Positions 43,708 to 51,907 of a stretch of 64,000 nt of DNA are shown here, one piece after another. Position numbers and translations under genes: made by a program. Every line of letters begins with the position of its first letter. Position 1 is the first letter of the stretch. The notes under the pieces are model-generated. The model ran no database searches and had not been told where the DNA came from. It saw only the letters and a program-made list of their open reading frames with translations. The stretch is from Comamonas sp. KCTC 72670 (lineage in GTDB: Bacteria; Myxococcota; Myxococcia; Myxococcales; Myxococcaceae): NCBI GenBank assembly GCA_014656495.1, contig BNCN01000017.1, positions 62,001-126,000 on the forward strand, given 5' to 3'.

Positions 43708-44988
43708 TCAGTCCTTGTACGTGCGCGTGAGCGGAATGGCGGGCACGTCCTTCACCTGCGCCTGGTGCGTCACGCGCGTGCCCACGATGAAGTGCGGCTC
43801 ATAGGGCTCGTAGACGTTCTGGGCGGCGTAGACGGTGAAGAACCTGTCGGACCCGTAGGCGACGTCTGGCAGGTAGTGCTGCGCCAGGCCACCGCTGGAG
43901 ATGGGGAAGCCCGAGCCGTCCCATACGTCACCGTCCTCGTCCCACCGCGAACCCCAGATGCTGTGCGGACCGTTGCGCGTGTCATCCCAGACGACCAGGG
44001 ACTTGTTGTTGTGGTGCGCGATGCGCGGAGCGGTCTGCGCGGCCGCGGCGCGGGTGATGGGGATGCCATACGGGTCCTTCACCTTGCCCTGCCCGTTCAC
44101 CCGTGCGCCGTAGATGTCCGGGTTCCCGTTGCGGGTATCGGACCAGACCACCTGGTAGTTCTTGCCCGTCCATTCGACGTCGGGCGTCGTCTGGGCGCCC
44201 ACCGCCGTGGAGATGGGGAAGCCGTCGTCGTCGAGGATGGTGCCGTCCTCCTTCACCCTGTTGCCGTAGATGTCCGCGCTCTCCGAGTCCTGGTCGTCCC
44301 CGGTGGACCAGACGACCAGGAACTCCTTCCTGCTGTTGTTCCAGGCCGCCGACGCGTCCGCCGAGTAGTTCGAGCCGCCGCCGACGGACCGGTCGGTCGA
44401 CGGGAGCACGACGCCGTCCTTCGTCACGCGCGTGACGTAGATGACCGACCCGTCATCACCCGTGACGGTGTACGTCACCAGGCAGATTTTCGGGGAGCAC
44501 GCGACGCGCGTTGGGCCCTGGAACTCATCTGTCTGGATGACGCGGAACACCGGCCCCACGACGGTGCCATCCGGCTTCACGCGAACGCCGTCGATGCCAT
44601 CGATGTTCCCCCAGACGACGAAGAAGTGCGTCCCATTGAAGGCGATGCCGGGCCGGGACCCGCTCAGGTCGCTGGTGTTGATGCGGATGCCTCCCTTGTC
44701 CAGCACGGTGCCGTCTGGCTTCACGCGAGTGCCCCAGATGCCGCCGGTCCGCACGTCGGTCCAGACCGCGAAGTACTTGCCATCACCGTACGCCACCGCG
44801 GGCCCGAAACGCGCCAGCGCGGCAGGCTTGGAGTCATCCCGAGCCGCATCGAGCCCGGCCTCGGCGCTCGTGGACGCTTCCAGCGCCTCATGGCCTTGCG
44901 GCGATTCCAGCTCCGGCGCCACCCCGCAGCCAGCCAGCATGGACCCGAACAGCAGCCCGGCGATGCCGGCTCTCACTCCCCGCTTCAT
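43708..44988 (-). CDS. Beta-propeller lipoprotein
   Basis: 426 residues from the ATG at 44988 (GGGGAGG upstream). Signal peptide with lipobox GSMLAGC (Cys21). The mature part carries about seven repeats of the type VVWSDTRNGNPDIYGARVNG and VVWDDTRNGPHSIWGSRWDE, each strand-rich and ending in an Arg/Asp turn, so probably a propeller. This WSDxRNGxxDIYGxRV repeat is common in secreted proteins of myxobacteria. Function unknown. It shares no promoter with its neighbours, and the 433-bp stretch upstream is empty. Confidence 0.8.
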   Translation of the reverse strand: MKRGVRAGIAGLLFGSMLAGCGVAPELESPQGHEALEASTSAEAGLDAARDDSKPAALARFGPAVAYGDGKYFAVWTDVRTGGIWGTRVKPDGTVLDKGGIRINTSDLSGSRPGIAFNGTHFFVVWGNIDGIDGVRVKPDGTVVGPVFRVIQTDEFQGPTRVACSPKICLVTYTVTGDDGSVIYVTRVTKDGVVLPSTDRSVGGGSNYSADASAAWNNSRKEFLVVWSTGDDQDSESADIYGNRVKEDGTILDDDGFPISTAVGAQTTPDVEWTGKNYQVVWSDTRNGNPDIYGARVNGQGKVKDPYGIPITRAAAAQTAPRIAHHNNKSLVVWDDTRNGPHSIWGSRWDEDGDVWDGSGFPISSGGLAQHYLPDVAYGSDRFFTVYAAQNVYEPYEPHFIVGTRVTHQAQVKDVPAIPLTRTYKD

Positions 44989-45421
44989 GTGCAGCCTCCC
45001 CTTCGCGAACGACGGCGCAAAAGTGGGGGGCGCTCCGCGCTCAACCAGCCGCCCGGAGGATGCAGGCCGGATAAGACGGTGGACACGCGCTTCAAGCCGC
45101 GGCCCCTGCGCGCGCGACGCACGACTCCGGGGCGCCGCGCCTTCAAACAAGCGACGACGGCATGGTCCGGACACGCAGGCGCTGGGGGCGAGCCTCCGCC
45201 GTCCGTGCACCCGGCGCTGGCATCGCGGGTGTCGGCGTCGGAGTGCAGTGGGAGTCCGCCGGGGAGGGGACCGCAGTCGACTTCGGCGTGCTCGAATCAG
45301 GACAGACTTCCATCGTCGAGTGGAACGATGGCTTCTCGCTTGCTCCTGTCGAACGAGAGCGCTCGCCGTGTTCCCTCGTGACGGGGAGCGGCATGGGCGC
45401 GCCGTTCCTCGCGCCCTGCCG
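44989..45421. other. 433-bp intergenic stretch
   Basis: Between the start of the propeller lipoprotein and the end of the HEAT-repeat lipoprotein. It holds the Shine-Dalgarno of the former and the hairpin at 45391-45419 of the latter. No convincing gene on either strand; the open frames here lack a Shine-Dalgarno and show no family pattern. Confidence 0.5.
45391..45419 (-). terminator. Hairpin after the HEAT-repeat lipoprotein gene
   Basis: Stem of 7 bp (45395-45401 with 45410-45416) extended by three more pairs across a single-base bulge, with an 8-base loop. It starts three bases after the stop of the minus-strand gene. Confidence 0.5.
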
Positions 45422-46813
45422 CTACCTCTCCGTCCGCGACTGGAGCGAAAGCCACTCGCGCCACGCTTCGGCGGTCTCGTGCGCTTCGCCCGAGAGCTGC
45501 TTCAACACCATGACCGCGGGGTCGCGGTTGATGGGCTGCTGGAGCGCGGACATCGCCACCAGCGTTTCACCCAACTGGCGGATGAGTCCTGCCCGCTGCT
45601 CTTTCAACGCGTCCGCCGGCAGGTCCTCCAGCAGGTACGACAGCAAGTAGGTCGCCTTGTTCCGGTCTGACGTCATGGGCATCGACACCGCGTCCACCAC
45701 CGTGGCCACATCCATCAGGGGCCGCGTCGCGGCCTGTTGCAGGGCCGTCAGCACGCGCAGCACGTTGTTGCGAACCGATTGGGAGCTGTCGCGGATGCTG
45801 GGCACCAGCCGCCGCACGGTGTCCTCGGGCGTGGGCGCGTAGGCCAACAGGAATGCCGCCGCCGCTCGCTTTTCGTCGTCCGCATCCTCGCGCAGCAACG
45901 CCGTCAGCGCGTCCAACTGCTTCGGCACCTTCGCGAGGAACTCTGGCTCGAAGTCCACAAGCTGCGGATGCCCGAATCCCCCGATGCAGTGCGCCACCTG
46001 GCAACTGGAGGACGCATCCAGCTTGCCCGTCAGTTGGAGTGACCTGATGCGCTGCTCGTAGTCGTTCCACCGCGCAGCCAGTCCTTCGGGGTCGGGGAGC
46101 TGGCCTTTCGGCTTGGGGAGGAAGCGCAGCCGGGAGGGGTCCTCGACATCCACCATGTCCACCACCACGAAGGCTTTCCCCTTGTGCTCCGAGGCGAAGA
46201 AGAGGGTCATTCCCGTCTTCGCGAAGGCCAGTTCGTACTGCCCGCGAAGCAGCGCCTCCTTCTGCTTGAAGTAGGCGGCGCTGTACACGATGGGCTGACC
46301 CAGCTCCAAGCCAAACACCCGGCGGACCGCCTCCCGGTCCACCTTTCTGGAGCCAAACGCATCCAGCCCCGCGAGCGTCGGCACGGGGAACGGTGCTTCG
46401 GGCGCCTTCGCCAGGTTGGCCTGGGCCTCCGTGACAAGGGCTTCCCAGTCAGGCTGCGCATGCAGTGCGACCAGCTCCGGGTTGTATTGGAGGTGAACGG
46501 CGTCGAAATACCCGCTCTGCACCGCGCGCTTCACCATCGTCAACGCCGCATCCAGGTGGCCCGCGAGCGACGCGCAGCCCGCGGCGCGATAGAAGGACTC
46601 CGCGCGCTCCGCGGCATCTGTTTCCACCTCGGCGGCGGCCTTGAAGCCATCGGCGCACGAGTCGAATTCCAGGGCCTCGTAGGCCTTCTCTGCTTTCGCC
46701 GACAGTTGCTGTGCCGTGGCGCCCTGTCCAGGGGTGGGTGTGCCAACTCCGTTCGAGGAATGGGCACAGCCCACGCCCAACGCGACCGCGCCCAATGCCA
46801 TGAGGAATCGCAT
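45422..46813 (-). CDS. Lipoprotein with TPR-like and HEAT-like repeats
   Basis: 463 residues from the ATG at 46813 (AAAGG upstream; the in-frame ATG at 46840 gives no cleaner start). Lipobox LGVGC (Cys16). Residues of about 30-110 form TPR-like helices (AEKAYEALEFDSCADGFKAAAE, LDAALTMVKRAVQSGYF). The middle has no clear pattern. Residues 280-440 are helical with HEAT-like periodicity (LVPSIRDSSQSVRNNVLRVL, LEDLPADALKEQRAGLIRQL). Suggests a scaffold on the inner leaflet of the outer membrane or facing the periplasm. No known family. Confidence 0.7.
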   Translation of the reverse strand: MRFLMALGAVALGVGCAHSSNGVGTPTPGQGATAQQLSAKAEKAYEALEFDSCADGFKAAAEVETDAAERAESFYRAAGCASLAGHLDAALTMVKRAVQSGYFDAVHLQYNPELVALHAQPDWEALVTEAQANLAKAPEAPFPVPTLAGLDAFGSRKVDREAVRRVFGLELGQPIVYSAAYFKQKEALLRGQYELAFAKTGMTLFFASEHKGKAFVVVDMVDVEDPSRLRFLPKPKGQLPDPEGLAARWNDYEQRIRSLQLTGKLDASSSCQVAHCIGGFGHPQLVDFEPEFLAKVPKQLDALTALLREDADDEKRAAAAFLLAYAPTPEDTVRRLVPSIRDSSQSVRNNVLRVLTALQQAATRPLMDVATVVDAVSMPMTSDRNKATYLLSYLLEDLPADALKEQRAGLIRQLGETLVAMSALQQPINRDPAVMVLKQLSGEAHETAEAWREWLSLQSRTER

Positions 46814-47087
46814 TTGGTCTGCCTTTCGGAGAAAACCCATATCTCAAACCATCTGCATGCAATCTTCAAGGGGCGCTCCCTCGAGCAGGCGCGCGCGGGG
46901 CTTGAGGCGGCAGTCTGGGACAAGAGGACACCGCTGCATCGAGCGCGCCGTGCTGGTGCGCGGCGAAGCGCTGACCGGCGAGCTCGGTGACACGTACGGT
47001 TCATGGGCGACGCTGGCCCGGCCGGTCGTCGTGAGCGACGCCCGAGGCCCGCCGAACCAGGCGACACTACGTCCGTGTTCTTCGCGC

Positions 47088-48914
47088 CTACTCGTTCTTG
47101 CCCTGTGCCGCTTCGGCCGTCTCCGGAGTGAGCGGCGTGGCGGCCTTGCGAGGAGGCGTGAACGGCGTCGGCGTCGGGCCCGGGGCGATGTTGCCGATCA
47201 ACAGGTGTCTGCCCGCGGCGAGTCCCTCGGCCAGTTCCAACTGCACGCGCTCCGCATCGCGGCGGCGCACGGCTTCGACGATCTCCAGTGCGTCTTCCTT
47301 CGGGACGCCTAGTTGGCACAGCGCGTGATGGCCGAATTGGATCGCCGACTCGAACGTCTCGCGCACCTGCACGTCGACGCCGGCGTTGATCAGTTTCAGG
47401 GAATGTTCGCGGTCGTAGGAGCGCACGAGCAGCTTCGCCTGGCGGAACTCGGACTTCACCAGCTCGACGATGTGGTTGGCGGCCTCCTTGTTGTCGATGC
47501 ACACGGCGATCACCTGCGCGCTGTCCGCGCCTGATGCGCGCAGCACGTCCAGGCGCGTGCCGTCGCCGTAGTAGATCTTGAAGCCGAACGTGCCAGCGCT
47601 TCGAATCATCTCCACGTCGTTGTCGATGATCGTCACGTCCACGCCGCGCGCGAGCAGCGACTGGCTCGCGACCTGGCCGAAGCGGCCGAAGCCAATCATC
47701 AACACGCTGCCCGACAGTCCTTCGGCGACGTCCAGGTCATCGACCTTTTCTTCCTGGCGCTTGAGCCACGGACGCACCGCGAGCACGACCAGGGGCGTGA
47801 GCGCCATCGACAGCACGACGATCGCGGTGAGGTTGGCGTTCTGCGCGGCGGAGATCACGCTGCTGGCGGCCGCGGTGGAATACAGCACGAAGGCGAATTC
47901 GCCGCCCTGTGCCATCAGCGTGGCACGATCGAGCGCTTCGTGATGGCTGGACGCGGTCAGCCGCGCGACGACGTAGATGCACAGCGCCTTGACCAGCATC
48001 ATCGCCGCCACCGCGCCGAGGATCAGCGCCCAGCTCTCTCGCACCACCGACAGGTCCAGCGCCATGCCCACGCCGAGGAAGAACAGGCCGAGCAGCAGGC
48101 CGCGGAACGGTTCGACATCGGCTTCGAGCTGATGGCGGAACGTCGACTCCGACAGCAGCACGCCGGCGAGGAACGCGCCCATCGCCATCGACAGGCCGCC
48201 CAACTGCATCAGCAGTGCCGCCCCCAGCACGACGAGCAGCGCGGCGGCGGTCATCACCTCGCGCGCCCGCGCGGCGGCGAGCAACCGGAACAGCGGATTG
48301 AGCAGCCAGATGCCGGCGGCGATGAGCGTGACCAGCGCGCCGGTGGCAATGCCTATCGAGGTCCAGCGCGAAGCATCGCTGCTGGGCTCGCCCGGCGCGA
48401 GCAGCGCCACCAGCACCAGCAGCGGCACGATCAGCAGATCCTCGAACAGCAGCACCGAGACGATCTTCTGCCCGGGGGGCAGGGCGATGTCGCCGCGTTC
48501 GCTCAGCAACTGCATGACGATGGCGGTGGAGGTCAGTACGAAGCCCATGGCTCCGATGAATGCGACCACGGGGGCGTCGCCGAACAGCAGGCCGATGCCT
48601 GTCAGCGCCGCGGTGCATGTGGCGATCTGCAGTGTGCCCAGGCCGAAGATCTGCCGACGCAGGCTCCACAGGTGCGAGGGGCGCATCTCCAGGCCGATGA
48701 CGAAGAGGAACATCACCACGCCCAGCTCGGCGACGTGCAGGATCGCCTGCGGGTCGGAGAACCAGCCCAGCCCGAACGGACCAATCGTCAGCCCCGCGGC
48801 GAGGTATCCCAGCACCGAACCGAGCCCCAGTCGCCTGAACACGGGCACCGCGACCACCGCCGCGCCCAGCAGGGCCACCACCTTCACCAGATCGTTCGAA
48901 CCCACGTCCGCCAT
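47088..48914 (-). CDS. Monovalent cation/proton antiporter, CPA2 family (KefB/KefC-like) with RCK domain
   Basis: 608 residues. Twelve or so membrane segments (VLGYLAAGLTIGPFGLGWF, LGVVMFLFVIGLEMRPSHL, AMALDLSVVRESWALILGAV) are followed by a TrkA-N/RCK_N domain with the NAD-binding GFGRFGQVASQSLL at about 398, which would gate transport. Kef-type systems exchange K+ for H+ in glutathione-dependent cell protection. The gene contains 18 GATC tetramers in 1.83 kb; the DinG-type helicase (2 kb) has two. This is a sign of transfer from a different genome. The KefF-like ancillary gene is absent. A C-terminal low-complexity tail (PGPTPTPFTPPRKAATP) is unusual. Confidence 0.92.
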   Translation of the reverse strand: MADVGSNDLVKVVALLGAAVVAVPVFRRLGLGSVLGYLAAGLTIGPFGLGWFSDPQAILHVAELGVVMFLFVIGLEMRPSHLWSLRRQIFGLGTLQIATCTAALTGIGLLFGDAPVVAFIGAMGFVLTSTAIVMQLLSERGDIALPPGQKIVSVLLFEDLLIVPLLVLVALLAPGEPSSDASRWTSIGIATGALVTLIAAGIWLLNPLFRLLAAARAREVMTAAALLVVLGAALLMQLGGLSMAMGAFLAGVLLSESTFRHQLEADVEPFRGLLLGLFFLGVGMALDLSVVRESWALILGAVAAMMLVKALCIYVVARLTASSHHEALDRATLMAQGGEFAFVLYSTAAASSVISAAQNANLTAIVVLSMALTPLVVLAVRPWLKRQEEKVDDLDVAEGLSGSVLMIGFGRFGQVASQSLLARGVDVTIIDNDVEMIRSAGTFGFKIYYGDGTRLDVLRASGADSAQVIAVCIDNKEAANHIVELVKSEFRQAKLLVRSYDREHSLKLINAGVDVQVRETFESAIQFGHHALCQLGVPKEDALEIVEAVRRRDAERVQLELAEGLAAGRHLLIGNIAPGPTPTPFTPPRKAATPLTPETAEAAQGKNE

Positions 48915-49332
48915 CTATCTCCCCGAATCATGTGAACCGCACCGGCCCGCGGAGCCTACACGGATGGCAAGACGGGGCGATTTCGCGCAGAGTCCGCCCC
49001 GTTCCGCACACGGCCAGGGGCTGGAACAGTGATGCCGCTCCGGGGCGCGCGGTGCGCTGGCGCGGCTGTCACGGGCGAAAGGCGAGGGCGCCGCGAGTAG
49101 AGGGGGCCGCGTCGGGCAGGAGGGGGTCGGCCTTGGCGCGTTGCCCCAGGGGGGCGAATGGTCTGTCCACCGGCCGGAAGCCTCGCCCGGGTGGCCCCGT
49201 TAGCGGCGCTCCTCGCCCCCTCCGCTCCATCCCCCACTGGGCCTCCAGCCCGCCGATACGTCGACGCCCCCGGGACGGTGTGTCCCGGAGGCGTCAGCAC
49301 CCCTGGCGCGACGTCAGCCGCCGCGCGCTCCG
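48915..49332. other. 418-bp intergenic stretch with pirin terminator
   Basis: Between the start of the antiporter and the stop of the pirin gene. It contains the 49263-49295 hairpin and otherwise only GC-rich sequence with no recognisable gene, RNA or repeat. Confidence 0.5.
49263..49295 (-). terminator. Hairpin after the pirin gene
   Basis: A long stem of 13 pairs with one mismatch (49263-49276 with 49282-49295) and a 5-base loop GGTGT lies 37 bases beyond the pirin stop, on the gene's downstream side. No T-run. Confidence 0.6.
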
Positions 49333-50271
49333 TTACTCGGGAATCCCACCGAAGGCGCCCGACTCGAAGTCGTAGATGGCCTGGATGATCTCCCGGTGGT
49401 TGTTCATCACGAACGGCCCGGTGTGGGCGATGGGCTCGTGGAGGGGCTCGCCCGCGAGGACGATGAAGTGCGTGTCCTCGTCAGCGCGGAGGGAGAGGGT
49501 CTCCCCGTCGTTGGCGAACACCGCGAGCTCACCGCTTCGGATGCGCTCCGTGCCCACCGTCACGTGGCCGTTGGCGACGAGCACCAGGGCGTTGTGGCTG
49601 GAGGGCAGCGACAGGTGGAAGTCCTCGCCCGCGCGCACCTTCACGTCGAGCAGGGTGATGGGCGTGAAGGTCCTGGCGGGACCCTTCGCGTCACCGTAGC
49701 TCCCGGCGATGATGCGCACCCGGCTGTGCTCCGTAGCCTCCCCGCCTCCTTGAACGGGGACCACTGGAATCTGCTCCTTCGTGATGGGCTGGTAGCCCGG
49801 AGCGGACATCTTGTGCTTGCGAGGCAGGTTCACCCAGAGCTGGAGCATGTGGAACGTGCCCCCTCGCCGGGAGAATTCGTGCTCGTGGTACTCCTCGTGG
49901 AGGATGCCGGACGCCGCCGTCATCCACTGCACGTCCCCGGGACCGATGACGCCGGAGTGGCCCGCGTTGTCTCGATGCGCGACGTGACCTTCGAACGCGA
50001 GTGTCACCGTCTCGAAGCCTCGGTGCGGATGCCAGCCGACGCCCCGCTGGCCCTTCTCCAGCGCGGGGTAGTGCTGGGGCGGATGGTAGTCGAGCAGCAG
50101 GAACGGGCTGGTCCGCTCCTGGGGCAGACCGCCGCTCGGCACGAGGGTGTGGACGCGGAAGCCGTCACCCACCCAGTGCAGCTCGCCGCCACCATGGACA
50201 CTCTCCAGGGTGCGGGGGCGGGAAGTGGCTCGAGGCGGAGTAGGAACGCTGACTTGGGTTGTCGTGCTCAT
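49333..50271 (-). CDS. Pirin-family cupin protein
   Basis: 312 residues. Pirin N-terminal domain with the metal His ligands in GVGWHPHRGFETVTLAFEG and DVQWMTAASGILHEE (His/His/His/Glu set). C-terminal cupin (LDVKVRAGEDFHLSLPSSHN, LVLVANGHVTVG). Bacterial pirins bind Fe or other metal; some act as quercetinases, others as stress or redox regulators. The physiological substrate is unknown. A LysR-type gene lies immediately upstream on the same strand (59 bp), probably its regulator. Confidence 0.92.
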   Translation of the reverse strand: MSTTTQVSVPTPPRATSRPRTLESVHGGGELHWVGDGFRVHTLVPSGGLPQERTSPFLLLDYHPPQHYPALEKGQRGVGWHPHRGFETVTLAFEGHVAHRDNAGHSGVIGPGDVQWMTAASGILHEEYHEHEFSRRGGTFHMLQLWVNLPRKHKMSAPGYQPITKEQIPVVPVQGGGEATEHSRVRIIAGSYGDAKGPARTFTPITLLDVKVRAGEDFHLSLPSSHNALVLVANGHVTVGTERIRSGELAVFANDGETLSLRADEDTHFIVLAGEPLHEPIAHTGPFVMNNHREIIQAIYDFESGAFGGIPE

Positions 50272-50330
50272 GGCTCAAACCTAAGCGCCGAGCCCCGTCT
50301 GTAAATCGCTCCAGGGCGTGATGCTTTTCA

Positions 50331-51266
50331 TCACGTCGTGTGATGGTCCGCGCCCCGGAGCGCGAGCTGGCACAGCGAGGTGAGCCGGTTCGAGGCCCAC
50401 GTCGCCACCGGGCCCAGCGGCGTGCCTTTGCGGCGCACCAGGGCGAGCGGGCGCTGGGGTGGGGGACCTCCCTCCCAGGCCGCCAGTCGCAGCGCCACCA
50501 GCCGTCCGGCGGCGAGGTCGTCGTGGACGAGATGCTCGGGCTCGAGGCCCCAGCCAACGCCGCCGACGAGGAGCGAGTGCTTGGTCATCAGGTCCGCGAC
50601 ACGCCAGAGGCGGGTGCTGATGACGCCCCGGTCCGCCGTGCCCGGCTTGCCCGCAGGCAGCCGCTCGCTCAGGACGATTTGGATGGCCGAGGCGAGGTGC
50701 GCCTCCGTGAGGACGCCTTTCACCGACGCGAGCGGATGCGAGGGCGCGGCGACGGGAATCATCTTGAGGAGCGCGATGGGGCGCTGCTCCAGGCCGGTGA
50801 GGTCCAGGTCCGCGCCGGCGATGCCCAGCGTCGCGCGCCGCTCGCGCACGCGCTCCGTCACCGCGGACATCAGCTCCACCTCCAGCGCCAGCTCCACCCC
50901 CGGGTGCGTGCGCGCCAGCTCCCGCACGAAGTCCAGCAGTGCGTCGGTGGGGAACATGGCGTCCACCACCAGCGACAGCTTCGTCTCCTCGCCGCTCTTG
51001 AGCCGGCCCACCACTGACTGGAACGAGGCGATGTCCTCGTGGAGCCGCTGCGCCGCCGCGACGACGGCTTCTCCCTTCGCCGTCAGCCGCGGGACGCGCC
51101 CGCTCCGGTCGAAGAGCCGCAGGCCGAGCTGCTTCTCCAGTCGCTGCATGGCCTGACTGACGGCGGGCTGCCCCTGGCCGAGCTTCCGGGCCGCAGCGGA
51201 GAAGCTGCCCTCCTCCGCCACCGCGCGGAGCGTGCGGAGCTGGTCGATGGTGACGCTTTCGAGCAC
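50331..51266 (-). CDS. LysR-family transcriptional regulator
   Basis: 311 residues from a GTG. The winged helix (LTIDQLRTLRAVAEEGSFSA-type stretch, LGQGQPAVSQAMQRLEKQLG, LFDRSGRVPRLTAKGEAVV) is intact, followed by the effector domain (KLSLVVDAMFPTDALLDFVRE, VELMSAVTERVRERRATLGI). It lies upstream of and co-directional with pirin, which it may control. Effector unknown. To the other side begins the grpB relic and toxin region. Confidence 0.9.
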   Translation of the reverse strand: MLESVTIDQLRTLRAVAEEGSFSAAARKLGQGQPAVSQAMQRLEKQLGLRLFDRSGRVPRLTAKGEAVVAAAQRLHEDIASFQSVVGRLKSGEETKLSLVVDAMFPTDALLDFVRELARTHPGVELALEVELMSAVTERVRERRATLGIAGADLDLTGLEQRPIALLKMIPVAAPSHPLASVKGVLTEAHLASAIQIVLSERLPAGKPGTADRGVISTRLWRVADLMTKHSLLVGGVGWGLEPEHLVHDDLAAGRLVALRLAAWEGGPPPQRPLALVRRKGTPLGPVATWASNRLTSLCQLALRGADHHTT

Positions 51267-51408
51267 CGCGCGACTGCATCACATCGACGGCGATGATGCA
51301 CGCGCCCTTCCTTGTGCTCTTCGGTAGAGGATGGCGAGCGCCTCTTCTCAGGGGTTTCAACGCGAAGCCGAACGAGAATGCCCGGCATGCCACGCCCCCG
51401 AAAACATC

Positions 51409-51769
51409 ATGCGTCATGGCGATGACAACCCAGACCAGGACCCCTGGGGCAATAGAAGACCCGCGCCAGAGAAGGTTGAAGTCATTCCCCATGATGCTGG
51501 ATGGCCCGTGCGCTACGCGGAGCTTGCCGTGGCCATCCGGGGGGATGGGCGCATCGGCCATGCAGGTCGAGCATGTCGGGTCGACCGCAATGCAGGGCCT
51601 TTCCGCCAAACCCGTCATCGACATCGACCTCGCTGTCTCCGACCCCACGCGCGAGGACGACTATGTGCCTGCCCTCGCAAGCCTGGGCTACGACCTCATC
51701 GTTCGCGAGCCGTCCTGGCATCAGCACCGCTGCATGCGGCTCGCCGCGCCGGGCGTGAACCTGCGTTAG
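51409..51769 (+). pseudogene. GrpB-family (UPF0157) relic, frameshifted and truncated
   Basis: Two frames hold complementary parts of one protein. Frame 1 reads KVEVIPHDAGWPVRYAELA, as at the start of GrpB-family nucleotidyltransferase-like proteins. Frame 2, from about 51555, reads QVEHVGSTAMQGLSAKPVID, then VPALASLGYDL and HQHRCMRL. A single-base indel at about 51545-51570 would join them. The protein should continue past GVNL (usually VNLHVF), but stops at 51769, so the last third is gone. This decayed gene marks the left edge of the region with foreign features. Confidence 0.75.
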
Positions 51770-51907
51770 TCAGTCCTGGGTGCGGTAGATGATGATACAG
51801 TAGACCTTCAAGGTCCCCATGGTCTCTTAGGACCATCGAGATTGTCAGACTCGGCTGCTATGTGCCCCCCTGCCTGCCGATGTGCTGGCGGCTGACCCGG
51901 GGGCTAC
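51770..51907 (+). promoter_or_regulatory. Leader of the toxin gene with inverted repeats
   Basis: Two inverted repeats lie just before the toxin gene: GACCTTCAAGGTC at 51803-51815 (6-bp arms) and ATGGTC/GACCAT at 51819-51824 and 51831-51836. They could be a regulator site or an RNA hairpin. Their function is not known. No -35/-10 pair with good spacing was found. Confidence 0.35.

Noticed and set aside
45162..45650. Plus-strand frame running into the antisense of the HEAT-repeat lipoprotein
   Set aside because: No family pattern and most of it is antisense of a real gene.
51842..51863. Sigma-70 promoter (TTGTCA ... CTATGT) before the toxin gene
   Set aside because: The spacer is only about 10 bases, too short for a -35/-10 pair.
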